Below the pieces are notes generated by a model. It saw nothing but the letters and a program-made list of their open reading frames with translations. It searched no databases and was not told the origin of the DNA. DNA of 64,000 nucleotides from Athripsodes cinereus (taxonomy: Eukaryota; Arthropoda; Insecta; Trichoptera; Leptoceridae), in the NCBI GenBank assembly GCA_947579605.1, contig OX388318.1:4402001-4466000 (forward strand). The letters run 5' to 3'. Shown here piece after piece: positions 38,748-50,460 of the stretch. Each line of letters starts with the position of its first letter. Position 1 is the stretch's first letter. A program made the translations under genes and the position numbers.

Positions 38748-39530
38748 GAAAACCTACAAAAAAGTATAAATGACGTATTCTTTGCTAGTGACTCTACGAG
38801 GCAACTAAATAAGTATGTATCTTTTAAACGATCTCCAAATATTTTTATCACTTGGTTCCTATCAAAGCTGTATAAACGAGAATATTTTTCCTGCATTGTT
38901 GTGTGGAGCGTCGAGGGGAGATAAAAAAGTAAAGAATTCTGATGTCTTCAAAACGAACGGTTTGAGTGACGTGCCTCATGCTAAACACATACAATATGTC
39001 ATGTGTCTAATACACAACACTAAAAAAATAATTGACAAGTAGTAAAAAACCCTTATCTAATGTGATACACAAAGGGATGTAGGAAAAAAGCTTTGTGTTT
39101 TTTAAATCACCTTCTGCTTTTTTTGTCTTTTCTTTTGTTTCAAATGGAATCAATTTCGAATATCTATTTCGTTTTATGTTTAACCACTAGCTGACAACCC
39201 CTCACTTTTGCGTTGAACCATCAAATGAAAATATTATTTTTGAGTTATATTAACAAGCAAGGAGCTTTTATATACTTTAATTAAAAAAAGAGCCGCTGAT
39301 GATTGTTTGCAGTAGTTCCAGGGCTGAAAAATATTTAGAAAATCTTAGTCTAAAAGTAGACTGACGGTTTATTAAATAAAAATATGTGTCAATCCTATTG
39401 AAAGGAAGAATATCTGAGGGTAAATTACTGAATATTTTTATTTATATATTCTTTACTGTATATCGATCAATACATACAATTATAATATAAAAATCTCAAA
39501 ATCATAACTTTTACTTCTGGATCCCAGGGT

Positions 39531-39747
39531 CAGCAGGGTTACTCTTGACAAAACTAAACACGATCTTAATCTAGTCTTGATCTTGATCATACGACGCACG
39601 AAGGGACTATGGTCAAAAACATCACGCTACCACTAACGCGCAATTGGTTTGCGTGTATTTTTGGCCAATAGTCACTTCGTGCGTCGTATGATCAAGATCA
39701 AGACTAGATTAAGATCGTGTTTAGTTTTGTCAAAAGTAGCCCTGCTG
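39531..39747. mobile_element. 217-bp near-palindromic MITE, copy 2
   Basis: Same length and layout as the 30019-30235 copy, with a few substitutions in the centre and near the ends. Flanks show no convincing duplication. Non-coding. Confidence 0.88.
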
Positions 39748-40769
39748 TATTTGCACAGATGCCTTTCTGCAATGTGGATTCCCAACTATATGATGTTATT
39801 TCTCGGTATGAAATTGATGTTATTTCTATACCGTAGTATTTGACTTTCTATTCAAATAATCTTTATTCAAATAATATCGTCTTTACATTTTCATAATTAT
39901 ACAGTTGAACATAAATAGGTACATAAAATTTAAATAATCAACTACTATATAATAAAAAGTCAATATAAAGAAATATATTCAAATTAAATAAATCAATATA
40001 CAGAGGTCGAGTGTATCGCAAAGGCGATCTCTTCCAACTAACCCAAAATGCAATATTATGAGATATGTTTCCACATTAAATCTATTATTTAATACCTTGT
40101 ATAAAATAATTTGACGTGGCTAACACTCATCTGTTCACTGTTGAATATAAAAATTTCGGTTCCTTTCGGTCTCGAGTTACACGAACAAAAGCTTACATTT
40201 TAATGAACCTATTCAAATATTTTGAACCATGTTTCGTTTCTGCGAAATGAAAAAGAAATAAAAAAATATACACCACACTACATAGGTATAAGTATTATAA
40301 ATATCCGTTTTACCAGACGAGTCCAATCGACCGAATATAATCGTTTTTCAACATTTTATTTTCAATTTCGTGAGCTAATCAAAAGAGAATCGTCCCATGA
40401 TTATTCTACTACTAACCGTTTCAATTTGGTCGGAGTTTTGATAAAGTTTATACGTACTTAATATAAAGTCTCGCGTCCACCGTCTGCAGAAACCTTAGAA
40501 ATGAGTATCAACAAATTTCTCTTACAAATTTCGGTCATCCAATTTGATCAACGCAGGCCCAACTGTCTATCTGAGTAACTAGTAAGCGACTCTTGAAAAG
40601 CATTATGAATTAAGTACGAGAATTGCACATAATGTTTAAAAAAAATTAATTTTTTATTGCTTTTTTAATGACAGTATTTTATTTATTTATTTTATTGAAC
40701 ATAAAAAATACAGATATAACAATACAAAGACCATTTGATAAAAACTTAAATCTAAATATTGTCCTTTGT

Positions 40770-40865
40770 TGACGGCACTGACGATGGACTAAGTCCGAAA
40801 GGCCTCTGCCAAAATAAAAATTTAAATAAGTGAAAGTAACAGTGTTTAACTCTTATCATTTTAAT
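40770..40865 (+). repeat. Penelope-like 3' tail with hammerhead-like core (single copy)
   Basis: CTGACGA, T, a GGAC/GTCC helix with a 3-nt loop, then GAAAGG reproduce the core seen in the PLE tail at 10557-10587. The following AATAAAAATTTAAATAAG and ACAGTGTTT also resemble that tail. No inverted partner is visible. Confidence 0.45.
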
Positions 40866-41689
40866 ATCAATAAAAATGAACTTTCATAAGGTTACCACCG
40901 AAAAAATAGAATACATATTGTCCTTTCTCGTGTAAAGGAGGATACATGGTACTAGATGAATTATCTAAATTTTGCTATTTGGGATTCTTTCTTGAGTTAC
41001 GTTTACTTAATTTAATTGATCGTTCACAATGAATCATATTTACGATGTTTGAGTTTTACCAATATTTAAAAAAAAATATATCATCAAAATGTAATGTCTT
41101 AGTCAAACTATGAAGACACCCTGTCTTAAACGGACAATAATTCCTAATAGTTAACACAATATGTATCTCGATATGATTTTCTTGAAATGAAAGAATTGAT
41201 TGGGTGTTTATAATTTCGCATGCGATAGTACGAACGTAATTTTGCATATTTTCGTCACTATCCGTTTTCAGTGCACGCCAGGCTCAAATTTAGCTTACAA
41301 ACCTAAAATCACTTTGAAGAGAGAAATCTAATAGCTGTGGTTTCGTTGTTCCCATGCAAACAGTATAAATAGTATATAATATTATATTGTAATTATTATT
41401 TTAAAACATTTTTGATAAAAAGGTTTTCAGACAATGTTATTGTTACAACAGTCGCTGTTTATTTATCCAAGAACAAAAACCAAAACTGTTTTATACACAA
41501 TACATAATGAAGTTTAAATTACTACCGACCAGATCACTCGTAAATGAACGAGTAATAGATAAAATAATGTAATATTGTTTTTGGTCAATGTCATCCTAAT
41601 TAATTTGTCAGTAAATAATATTTCAGTTGGTTTCAAAACATAACATTTTAGTCTTGGAAAAGACAATGCCACTTTATTCGGCAGTGCCC

Positions 41690-41762
41690 AAGACGTGATT
41701 CGAACCCGCATGCCTACCTTTGCGCGAGGAGTGCTTTGCCCAATTAAGCTACCAGGAGACAT
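41690..41762 (-). repeat. tRNA-like SINE head
   Basis: On the minus strand, TCCTGGTAGCTTAATTGGGC resembles an A box and GGGTTCGAATCAC a B box. The rest does not fold as a functional tRNA. Confidence 0.6.
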
Positions 41763-41799
41763 GCTAAAGGGTGCAATATTCTCTTTTATACACTCCGGA

Positions 41800-41975
41800 G
41801 ACAACTTCGTAAAACATCGCGTCCACAGACGTTGATCATTTTCAGTTCAGCGACGAGGTATGCTACACATCTTGAATTTCTTGATTTTTATTGGCATGGA
41901 CTAGACGACTTGTTACAAGCAGTTGGTCCTCTGGCTACCCAACTTGTAGGAGATGCCATGATGGTGTGGATGGGG
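41800..41975 (-). repeat. Repeat family A copy
   Basis: CAGCGACGAGGTATGCTACA, TATTGGCATGGACTAGACGA, CTGGCTACCCAACTTG and GATGCCATGATGGTGTGG, in family order. Confidence 0.65.
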
Positions 41976-42159
41976 AAAATATAATTCGAGAAAGTATACC
42001 ATCTGAGAAACATCTACTCGTATAATAAAATATTGTTATTCAGAAACTTTTGCAAATGCATTCACAACGGTCTAAAAGTGCGGAAATATTAGAGATGGAC
42101 CAGGCACTCGATTAATACCCGGTACGGTATTTGTTATATTCGTTTTTTAATACTCATAT

Positions 42160-42475
42160 TCGACCGAATTACTCGTTTCTAGGGCCGAGTACACACGATT
42201 TAAATAAACAAATATAGTTGTATGACAGATATAACGAAATTATTAGTAGGTACAATAATGAGTATTTATTGATAAAAATAAGAAGGTATGCGTCTATTAT
42301 TAAAACAGTAACAATTAATATTTGGAGGGACGTCTGTTTAAACTTATTTTCATGTCCCAGAACGTTTGTATGGAATCGAGTAACTCAACCGAATAGGTAC
42401 TCGGTTTGGCAAACATTAAACCGAGTAAAATTCAGTAGGTACTCGGCAAAATTTATACTCGGCGCATTTCTAGTA
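42160..42475. repeat. Cluster of CCGAGTA/TACTCGG motifs
   Basis: At least six occurrences of CGAGTA or its complement TACTCG in 320 bp, including GGCCGAGTACAC near 42182 and TACTCGGCGC near 42458, with 'TTTCTAG' beside both outer ones. It may be a small DNA transposon; ends are not certain. Confidence 0.4.
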
Positions 42476-43189
42476 AATATGTATTAGTGTTCGCATGAAC
42501 ATCAAGTAGGTACCAAACATGTGCAAGTACCAAACATTTGTACAGTAGTTTCATAATGTACCGTACTTGATAGAGTTACCAATAAATTAGATCAAAATCC
42601 CATCCAACGTCCCTACTTCGGATGGGATATGTCTATAAATTCAAAACATCGTATCTAGGTAGGTGCGCTCTACTCTACATATAACTTTATGTAATTTTAT
42701 TTCATAAAATAGGTTTTATAAACCCGGCGTCGTTCGGGAAATAAACATCAACCATACTAAATCGCCATCTTCCATAAGTGGCGTAGGTAGTCAGCTGCTG
42801 CTTGCAAAAAACAGGTAAATCGACCTCTTTGTGACACGAAAGTTAAAAAAATATAAGTATTTGAAAAGAACTGGAAAATATAATAAATAACCATTCTGCA
42901 CAATAGAATTGCTTGTTACACCCAGGTAAAGCATATGCATGCCGTATGCCACACTTTTCTGTAAATTATCGAGAGTCCTGTTAAAGGCAGGTATTTATAA
43001 ATATTAATAAGAAATGGAAAAATTTTAAAGGAATCTACATACATGTATGGCATAGCTAAGTACTGAATAAATAAGGTTCATACATTCATGTGTGTGGATG
43101 TATGTGTGCGTGCGTGAGCGTGTGTTATGTTATGATTAAATAAAGTAGGGAAAATAACCTTAGTAACTGAAGTAAAGAAAATTGAGCGC

Positions 43190-43322
43190 TGAGACAATGT
43201 AAGGTGAAAACTGGCTCAGTCTACCTTGGTACGGGCTCATGCCCAGTTAGGTAGACATTAGTGACTTATCTTTTAAAAACTGTTTTTGTAAATAAAATAA
43301 ATAAATAAATAAATAAATAAAT
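43190..43322 (+). mobile_element. SINE-like element, copy 1, with (AAAT)n tail
   Basis: Begins TGAGACAATGTAAGGTGAAA, contains CTCAGTCTACCTTGGTACGG and GCCCAGTTAGGTAGACATTA, and ends in AAATAAAT repeats. A nearly identical copy lies at 43717-43852. The repeated-tetramer tail suggests mobilisation by an RTE-type LINE (inference). Confidence 0.75.
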
Positions 43323-43458
43323 ACAACTTAATCGTTCGGTAGTTTATTTATTTAATATATTTAAATTACTAAAAAATATTTATTTATTTTATTCTTCACT
43401 TTACATTGTTTACAATAATACAAATTAAAACAGTGGGCCGTAGACGAACCCGTACTTG

Positions 43459-43560
43459 TCGATCGACTACAAACGAATTTACGACTATAACCGCAACAAT
43501 AACGCAAAATTACATGGTACATGTAGGTAGATTGCCGTAAATTCGTTTGTAGTCAATCGA
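43459..43560. repeat. Inverted repeat, about 100 bp
   Basis: TCGATCGACTACAAACGAAT and ATTCGTTTGTAGTCAATCGA are near-perfect complements at the ends. MITE-like. Confidence 0.7.
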
Positions 43561-43716
43561 AAAGTGCATGCTTGTCTAGGGGGGCTTATTTATTTATTTA
43601 TTTTATTTATTTTATTCTTCTTGCACATCATCATTCATATAACAAATAAAATAAAGCAATATACACAAGAAAAAATGTGATGATGTGCAGTGGCGAGATT
43701 ATCACTATATAGTATA

Positions 43717-43852
43717 ATGAGACAATGTAAGGTGAAAACTGGCTCAGTCTACCTTGGTACGGGCTCATGCCCAGTTAGGTAGACATTAGTGACTTATCTT
43801 TTAAAATCTGTTTTGTAAATAAAATAAATAAATAAATAAATAAATAAATAAA
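43717..43852 (+). mobile_element. SINE-like element, copy 2, inserted in the GATGATGTGC repeat
   Basis: Same sequence as 43190-43322 with a longer (AAAT)n tail. It interrupts the host repeat between TTATCACTATATAGT and AGTGATTTCTTCC; ATAGT on both sides may be the target duplication. Confidence 0.8.
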
Positions 43853-43860
43853 TAGTGATT

Positions 43861-44825
43861 TCTTCCATCTAACCACGATGATTTTACTTATCATAAAAAA
43901 ATATCAATTAAACAATTAATATTTATATGGCCGATACTGTATTTTTTATGATTTGTTTATTAGAGAACATTTTTACATAGAAACAAATATTTGTACAGAG
44001 TAACAAACGGATTTAGATATTAAAGCAGGAATTATACTATAATATGTATAAATTTCACTCAAGAGACATAAATAACACAGAGAGATACGACAAAGTAGGC
44101 ACTATATATATTATATAAACAGGAACATATGGAGATGAAGGTTCAAGGATGACCCTTCTACAGATTGTCAAAATTTATGACATTTGTAACGAATTGTGTG
44201 CTTTAACGTGAATCATGTACGTGATGAATGAATATGGAGGTAAACGAAATATATTTGACGCTGTTGCTTGAACAAGCGCCCATGATGGCGTTCAGAGATA
44301 CGAGTTTTAAAATTTTCGATTTTATCTTCTTCAATATTGTTTAATATTATGTTAATCGAACGATATTTTTTACTTAGAAAAATACACGCGAAATTTCAGT
44401 TTTAAAAGAATAAAAAAGGTTTGCAACTAACATTGAAACTGAATTCACAGCAAAATTAAAATCGACCCTACTTAAAATATGATTTTTATCGTGTTGAAAT
44501 TCTTAAAAAAATAAATAACTCTGCAAACGGTTACAGCGCTTAAAAAAAGTAAAAAGATCTTTTGGTATGCAAATTGTTTGTTTTAAGCGTTGCACTATTG
44601 GTATATTTGGTAGTTAATATTTTCAACAGGCGTAAAATTTTCAATTGAGCGCAATACATACACCAGTAGAGTAGCCTTAAAACGAAATACTCTGATCTTT
44701 CAACGGAATTTCAGCCACAGTCGAAATGGTAAATTTTCATTTCGGGAATGAGGTCGTTGTACCCTTCATATAAAAAAAACATATAAACCCATAGTAAATA
44801 CTAAGCTTATGTATTTGTATATTTC
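43861..44825. other. No gene seen
   Basis: AT-rich upstream intron or flank without recognisable frames. Confidence 0.4.
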
Positions 44826-44990
44826 AAAATATAAAATTATTCAAATTCAAATATTTTTATTGAAATAATATTATTTTACACGTATAATATATACATGTAT
44901 TTAACAAAATTATACAATTTTTATATTCATCTATTTTGCCTTCAAAATTGAGCAAAGCTCGTGGTTTGAGGGGTTATATAGCCATTTTTT
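44826..44990. repeat. Second copy of the 'ATTGAGC...CTCGTG...TTTGAGGGG' repeat
   Basis: TTCAAAATTGAGCAAAGCTC then GTGGTTTGAGGGGTTATA matches the 22830-23025 copy; the upstream parts are AT-rich and diverged. Confidence 0.6.
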
Positions 44991-45668
44991 ATGTTTAATA
45001 AATTCGATTAATCATTGCAAAACTAAATCTCTTATATTTTCAACAATTTTCCACATAAAAAAAAACAAAACGTCAGTGACATATTCATTACATCTCATAC
45101 AATATACCTACATACATTTCTTTTGTTACACAAGAAAAAGGCATGAAAAAACAGCACACCAACCGTCAACGATTCAATCACTACAGCTCATAGAAGGAAT
45201 CATAATCAATACCTTCTCACTGAAATACCTTCTTAATATTTTATATGTATTTGATAAAAATATAATTTAATCGTATCTACTAAAATATGTAGGAAGGAGC
45301 TTGCTCTCTGTAAGTAAACTAGTTATTACATAATATGTACTATCTACTACGTACAACTCGCTATACTCGTAATAATATGATGCATCATAATACTAATAGC
45401 TACTATACTAATAATAATAATATGGTGAAGAGGATGTACTATGTGGAGTACACTCAAAGTACCTACATGTAATATGCTAGATCACATGAGACTAACAATC
45501 ATACTAACTATCAAGGAGTAACTGCTTATTCCAACTGTTATGTCCGGCTAAGTGATGTTTTGTCCACAAACAGAAATTAGCGTTATTCTTACTCTATGTT
45601 TAACTAGTATGATAACAATTTGTTTGATTTTGTTGGCACTAACTATGTGGTAATCACGAAACATTTTT

Positions 45669-45891
45669 AATTATAAGGAATTAGTCAATCATGTACTACA
45701 CCACTTAAATTTTTTAAAAACACTACCGGTTTCAACGCTCAGATGCGTCATTGACGAGTGTTATACTAAAACTAGTATAACTAACTAGTTTTAGTATAAC
45801 ACTCGTCAATGACGCATCTGAGCGTTGAAACCGGTAGTGTTTTTAAAAAATTTAAGTGGTGTAGTACATGATTAACTAATTCCTTATAATT
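45669..45891. mobile_element. 223-bp near-perfect fold-back, Penelope-tail-like arms
   Basis: The left arm starts AATTATAAGGAATTAGT and the right arm ends ACTAATTCCTTATAATT; pairing runs through the whole unit with only one or two mismatches and a few-base loop near 45780. Each arm, read outwards, has CGCATCTGAGCG (a short helix) followed by TTGAAACCGG and a T/A-rich tail, a layout like the PLE tails at 10.6 and 61.5 kb. The CTGATGA part is degenerate here. Confidence 0.75.
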
Positions 45892-46039
45892 AGTATGATA
45901 ACGTTAGGATTTTAGCTGGTCTGCTATTTAACATACACTATTTATATGCGTAAGAAGGGAAATAACAAACAATTCATTTCATATTATATCTACCTAGTTA
46001 TTATGTCTACTTATTAGGCTGTATTTTTTCACCAAGGTT

Positions 46040-46262
46040 CCCACTCTTTTTTGTAAGTTTTAGAGTGTAGTGTAAAAGAAAGTATTATTAAACCTCACGT
46101 ATAAGCTAATTCACATTTACAATTTAGTTATGAGGCATGCCACCTATCCTGAATGTATTATTTTTTATTGCCACGGAGAGGACAACCCGCGTGTTTATTA
46201 ATTGTAGCTAGTCCACTGGCTACCCCACTTGTGAATTATGCCATGATTGTATTGTATGTAGT
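46040..46262 (-). repeat. Repeat family A copy
   Basis: CCCACTCTTTTTTGTAAGTT, AGTGTAGTGTAAAAG, GAGGCATGCCACCTATCCTG, CACGGAGAGGACAACCCG, CCACTGGCTACCCCACTTGT and ATGCCATGATTG in family order. Confidence 0.75.
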
Positions 46263-47379
46263 GTTTTACATTACTTGTTTCTCTCTCTCAAAATTTCTTA
46301 TATTTTCCCCTGAAAGAGTTTAACAGCCGTTCAATGTATTAATATTAATAAATATAGAGCGTTGATTAAAATGTATTGATGTCTTGCACCCCCTAGAAAT
46401 TAAAATAAATAAATATAAAAATTATTCCTGAATAATCAAAAAAAGATATCATGGATCAAAATTTATATTATGAGAAATTTAAATTTTTCGTTACAATATT
46501 GAGTAGGTATGTGTATTATGGAACAAATGTTTTTTAAATAAAGTTTTTGTTTAATCAGGAATATTTTTATTCTCATGACTAGTTAACCAGGGCTAGTAAG
46601 TATTTTGTAAGTAAGAAGGTAAGTAAGAATATATTCGTAGTAAGAAGCCGTGCAGTCCTACGCTTGCACTTATCGCAAGATGATACAAGGAAGTAAACAG
46701 ATTTAGCTGAAAGTACTCCGTCTTCCATATTCATACTTAACTTGCATACAACCCTGATAACAAATCAGATTTTCGTATTATGGAAAATACATACGAATAA
46801 GTTGTAAGATACATATATTTATATATAAGCACAAAACAGACAATAACTACATATATTATAAAGTATAGAAAAAAGGTAAATATTTCAAAGATCAGCTGTC
46901 ATCCGACATCATGCGCCACAATTCATTTAGAAGACATTAGTACCTAACATAGTTATGTATGTTAAGAATTATATCTTATAAACAATATGAAAAATTACAA
47001 AAAGAAGCAAAAAATAGCTGGATAGGAGTAAATATAGAAAAAAGACAATAATTTAGTTCATTGGCTTCTCGAGTTGTGGTCGACGTCGTATTGAAAGAGA
47101 GCAAGAAAGAGAGTGAGATGGGCTTATATTTCTCACGGCCATGAATAATTAAGTTGATATGACTTAAGCACGTGGAATAAATGATGTGATCTTACTTATC
47201 AATAAAGGTATCGCAGATAATGTCAAATTTTAGTCTAAAAAATAGGATAATTCTTCCTCAGACCAGCATTGATGAAGATGGTGGATGACTTAATTTTGGT
47301 GCCGTTTTACAGTAGGTACCTAGACAGTTTCAAAGGCGCCGGTTAAGAGTGCAGTCTTCAATTTTCTTCTAAAGGTTAA

Positions 47380-47490
47380 TATCGGTAGGAAATACTAAAA
47401 GCCTTCAAATTAGATTTATGGGCTCTGTTATGCTCAGCAAGACTATTTACGGCCGATGGCAAAGTGCGGAATGGTTCTGCAGAGTAATAA
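47380..47490 (-). pseudogene. Possible LINE C-terminal relic
   Basis: On the minus strand FYYSAEPFRTLPSAVNSLAE and HNRAHKSNLKAF resemble the 'LWNSLP..IR....L..FK..L' end of CR1/L2-type LINE proteins, then the frame breaks. Weak evidence. Confidence 0.3.
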
Positions 47491-48599
47491 AAAGTTAGCG
47501 AATTTTTTATTTTGTTACATATTAATGTTTATTTTTATAAATTTGTACCAATTCACTTTTTATTATTTTTTGTCTGTCAAATTGTTTTTTTTTTTTACTT
47601 TGTTACATGTTTAACGTGGAAAAGGCTCACGCCATGTACAAGTGATAAATAAATAAACAAATTTAGCAAAATTCAATTTAAAGGTTTTTTGATTGATGGC
47701 GATGACTTTAGCTTTGTGAGCGAGGCCGAGTTCCAAGCTAGTTAATAAATTAATTAGCATCACAAACTGACCCCAATTTCTTACAAAATCCTTTCTACTC
47801 TATATTAAAATTAATTAAATCCTCTAGGCTGTACCGAAAAGAGGTTAGAGGAGGGAAAAGGGTGGGAAAAGAAAAGAAGAGTAAGGGTAGAGACTAAGGG
47901 ATGGGCTCATCTAACTGCTGATAACGATCATATAAATTATGAATATAGGTTTGTAAATAAATATAATTTGTATAAAAATATGAAAAAAAGTGCTCATTGA
48001 GTGATTATAAATACACATTCCAGAAACAGATTCACATAAACTTTAATATCTTTGTCAATATTAAGTAAAACTAGTGTAGGTATTTTACTGTCTCGTAACA
48101 TGTATTAAACTAGGAGTTTGTAAATTGATTATTTTTTTTCCAGATTATTTTCTGACATGCCAGTTTCAGTGGACTAAATTACAAGCTTATCGAGTGAAAG
48201 GTTTGTGCATTTATGTGGGAGTTCGAGGTACATACTCTGGTTAGATACATATGTTCAAAGTTTTACCACATTACATAGAATGGGAAATATTTCAAAAGCA
48301 CCTAGGTACCTACTACTTGATTCACGAAATTTACCAAACAATTTCAGTAATTTTTAATTAAGTCTAAATATTTCTACCACGCATGTTAATTTTACTAAAA
48401 AATTTACACTTAAAGTTCATGTTAGTAAAGTGTTAATAAAAAATATTTAAAAAGTCTTGAGATCTAATTTTAAGAATGTATCATAAAATCTTCTAAAGAA
48501 TACTTCTTATTTCGCCTTTACACACCTTTCTTGTCCCATACATCTCTCCCAAAGTCAGTGCTCATGTAACATACATAATTATAAATCGTACATCGTTCT

Positions 48600-48935
48600 T
48601 TCTGTGCAAAAAAAAAACGAAATATACAGAATGGTTGGCAAACATCTCATCACTGGTTAGAGCTGAAATGAAAATGTTGTGTCTTGTGCGAAATGATTTA
48701 TGAATTTCAAATAATTTTATTCCGAAGTATTTACGAAGTTAGCGTGATATTTAACTTAAGCTATTTTTTACATAGTCACCCTATTAATTTCGCGGAGCAC
48801 CCGGCAAAGAATTGGTCTCCCTCTTCACCCACGCCACCCATCCTGAATGTCTTTACTTTTGTTGGCACGGAGAAGAAGGCTTGCATGTAGCTGGTCTTGC
48901 TTCCCCACCTGTGGGATATGTCGTGACAATAATAA
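48600..48935. repeat. Repeat family A, two pieces in opposite orientation
   Basis: A plus piece (TCTGTGC, then CAGAATGGTTGGCAAACATC and TCATC) is followed by a minus piece (GCGGAGCACCCGGCAAAGAA, CCACCCATCCTGAATGTC, TTGGCACGGAGAAGAAGGCT, CCCCACCTGTGGGATATG). Confidence 0.65.
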
Positions 48936-48967
48936 TAAACACCTTATTGTCACAACGACATCAGAGC

Positions 48968-49070
48968 GCAGGGTATGTCGTGGAAAGAGGTGACGCAATT
49001 GGCGCAGAGACGCTTTGAATCGAGGAGGCTGGTTTCTGCCCTGTGCTCCCGAAAGGAGCGTTGAGGGCGA
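48968..49070 (+). pseudogene. Possible LINE RT C-terminal relic
   Basis: The frame GMSWKEVTQLAQRRFESRRL then VSALCSRKER ends at a TGA. It resembles the extreme C-terminus of insect endonuclease-reverse transcriptases ('W.E...LA..R..WR..V.ALC'). Short, so uncertain. Confidence 0.35.
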
Positions 49071-49109
49071 TGAAATGAATATCACAATACATTTGTACAT
49101 ACAGGCGTA

Positions 49110-50380
49110 CATATTGCCTTGAGGTAATCAAGTCTTCCTTTAAAATTTATGGTATAGTAGCAGATAGTAGTATAGGTACTTTTAAATTTTAAGCTCCTTT
49201 TATTCATACGATATGATTTGCCGTCTTACTTTTCATCCGAGCGTCCCGTGGGTCTTATGTACAATACGAGGGAGGGCAATATATTAGTATTAGTAGTTAA
49301 CACAACGGAGGGCATATTGAGAAAACCGTCGTAGATAAGACTATTGTATAATATCATATACAAAGTTATATGGTAATGATATGAAAAGATTCATAATGTC
49401 ATAATATGAAATTTAAATAACAATGGATCGTAGTGGTGCGGAAAGAAGCCAGACCATAAAAACGAATTCGGCAAAATATCTCCAATGCTGATTAAAGATA
49501 GTTGTAGTTTTTATAAAAGCTTAAAGAAATATAAAAAAAATATTAAATGTAAAATCGTATTTTTTAAGAATATTTCTCAACAGACACCTCATCCGCACAA
49601 CCAACAGACTGTGCAAACTCCTTTTAGTAGTTAACAAGAAAGTGTTTCGATGCTTACGAATCGGCTTAGGCTGGTTTAAGTGCATTTTACTCATGGTGCG
49701 TTCACCAATCCCACCAATTTCCGTTTCAAACCACTATGTTCGATATCTGTTGAGCATACATGTCGACTAACAGCAACCGTCTTTATGATTGTGTTCGAGG
49801 CTGTTGATAATCTTTCGTTGATTGTCATTCCTTCAACATTTCGTTGATATATAAAAAAAACTGTTTCATTAACCCATTTCTACAAAGTCTGCGTCACCTG
49901 CACCAGTTCCATGTTAATATTGATATGAAAAATCATACTTTTTGAACGATGAATATTTTCTAAAAAACTATACCTACTCAGCTACTTTTCTTACCCTTTC
50001 AAAAGGTTTGAGGACGGGGGTGTGGGTAGATTGAAACCGGAAACGTATACCGCGTGTCGAAAGATAATGCGAGATGTATGAGGGTCACCGATTCGAGGGT
50101 GGAAAGAGGGGGAGGGGGATGATAAATACTAAACATACTCGTAACATTGTAGGGCTGCACAATGAAAAAATGTATACAATGCTATTTTCTAGATTACAAC
50201 TTTGTAGTATGTTTTGTTGGTTGATATTTACCACACAAAATACAAATAAACTTTTTTCCACTTTGAAACTAATATCCACATATATATAGAGTGAACTCTC
50301 AATAAGATTTAAATATAAAAAGAATCAAGTTCTACTCCTCCCGCTTCACAACTTCATACAAGTTCATGACACAAAAATAT
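49110..50380. other. No gene seen
   Basis: Mixed composition with a G-rich stretch at 50085-50120. Frames are short on both strands and show no similarity. Confidence 0.4.
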
Positions 50381-50460
50381 TTAACATAACACGTATAGAC
50401 AATTCACACAGACTGAGCTAGTCCCAAACTAAGATATGAATCTTGTATTATGGTACTATG
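50381..50460 (-). repeat. SINE body fragment
   Basis: GACAATTCACACAGACTGAG, CTAGTCCCAAACTAAGATAT and GAATCTTGTATTATGG match the body of the SINE at 23095-23371; the tRNA-like head is absent. Confidence 0.75.

Larger units (their letters stand above)
37741..38762 (+). pseudogene. RTE-like non-LTR retrotransposon fragment with rearrangements
   Basis: The first part (to 38325) has GCSMPPALFNCYIQ, RYADDIALLADSEMELNEAL and FVYLGSRINQDGRSKSEIV: RT motifs of the RTE-like endonuclease-RT group common in insects. At 38310-38340 a stretch is replaced by a hairpin and the frame shifts. It resumes with CETWTISKSESGRLAAFEMW and WIGHNIRHPGLL, has an internal TAG at 38653-38655, and ends with LAENGDEWRRKTKL. 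Three imperfect tandem copies of GCAATGTCAAGAGACAAGGA precede the RT part (37788-37860). It is inactive. Clade is given as RTE-like from the tail pattern; other LINE clades are possible. Confidence 0.85.

Noticed and set aside
41690..41762. Functional tRNA gene
   Set aside because: A and B boxes are visible but acceptor and anticodon stems do not form well.
43287..43852. CRISPR-like regular repeats
   Set aside because: The repeats are an (AAAT)n microsatellite and two SINE copies in a eukaryotic genome; no unique spacers.
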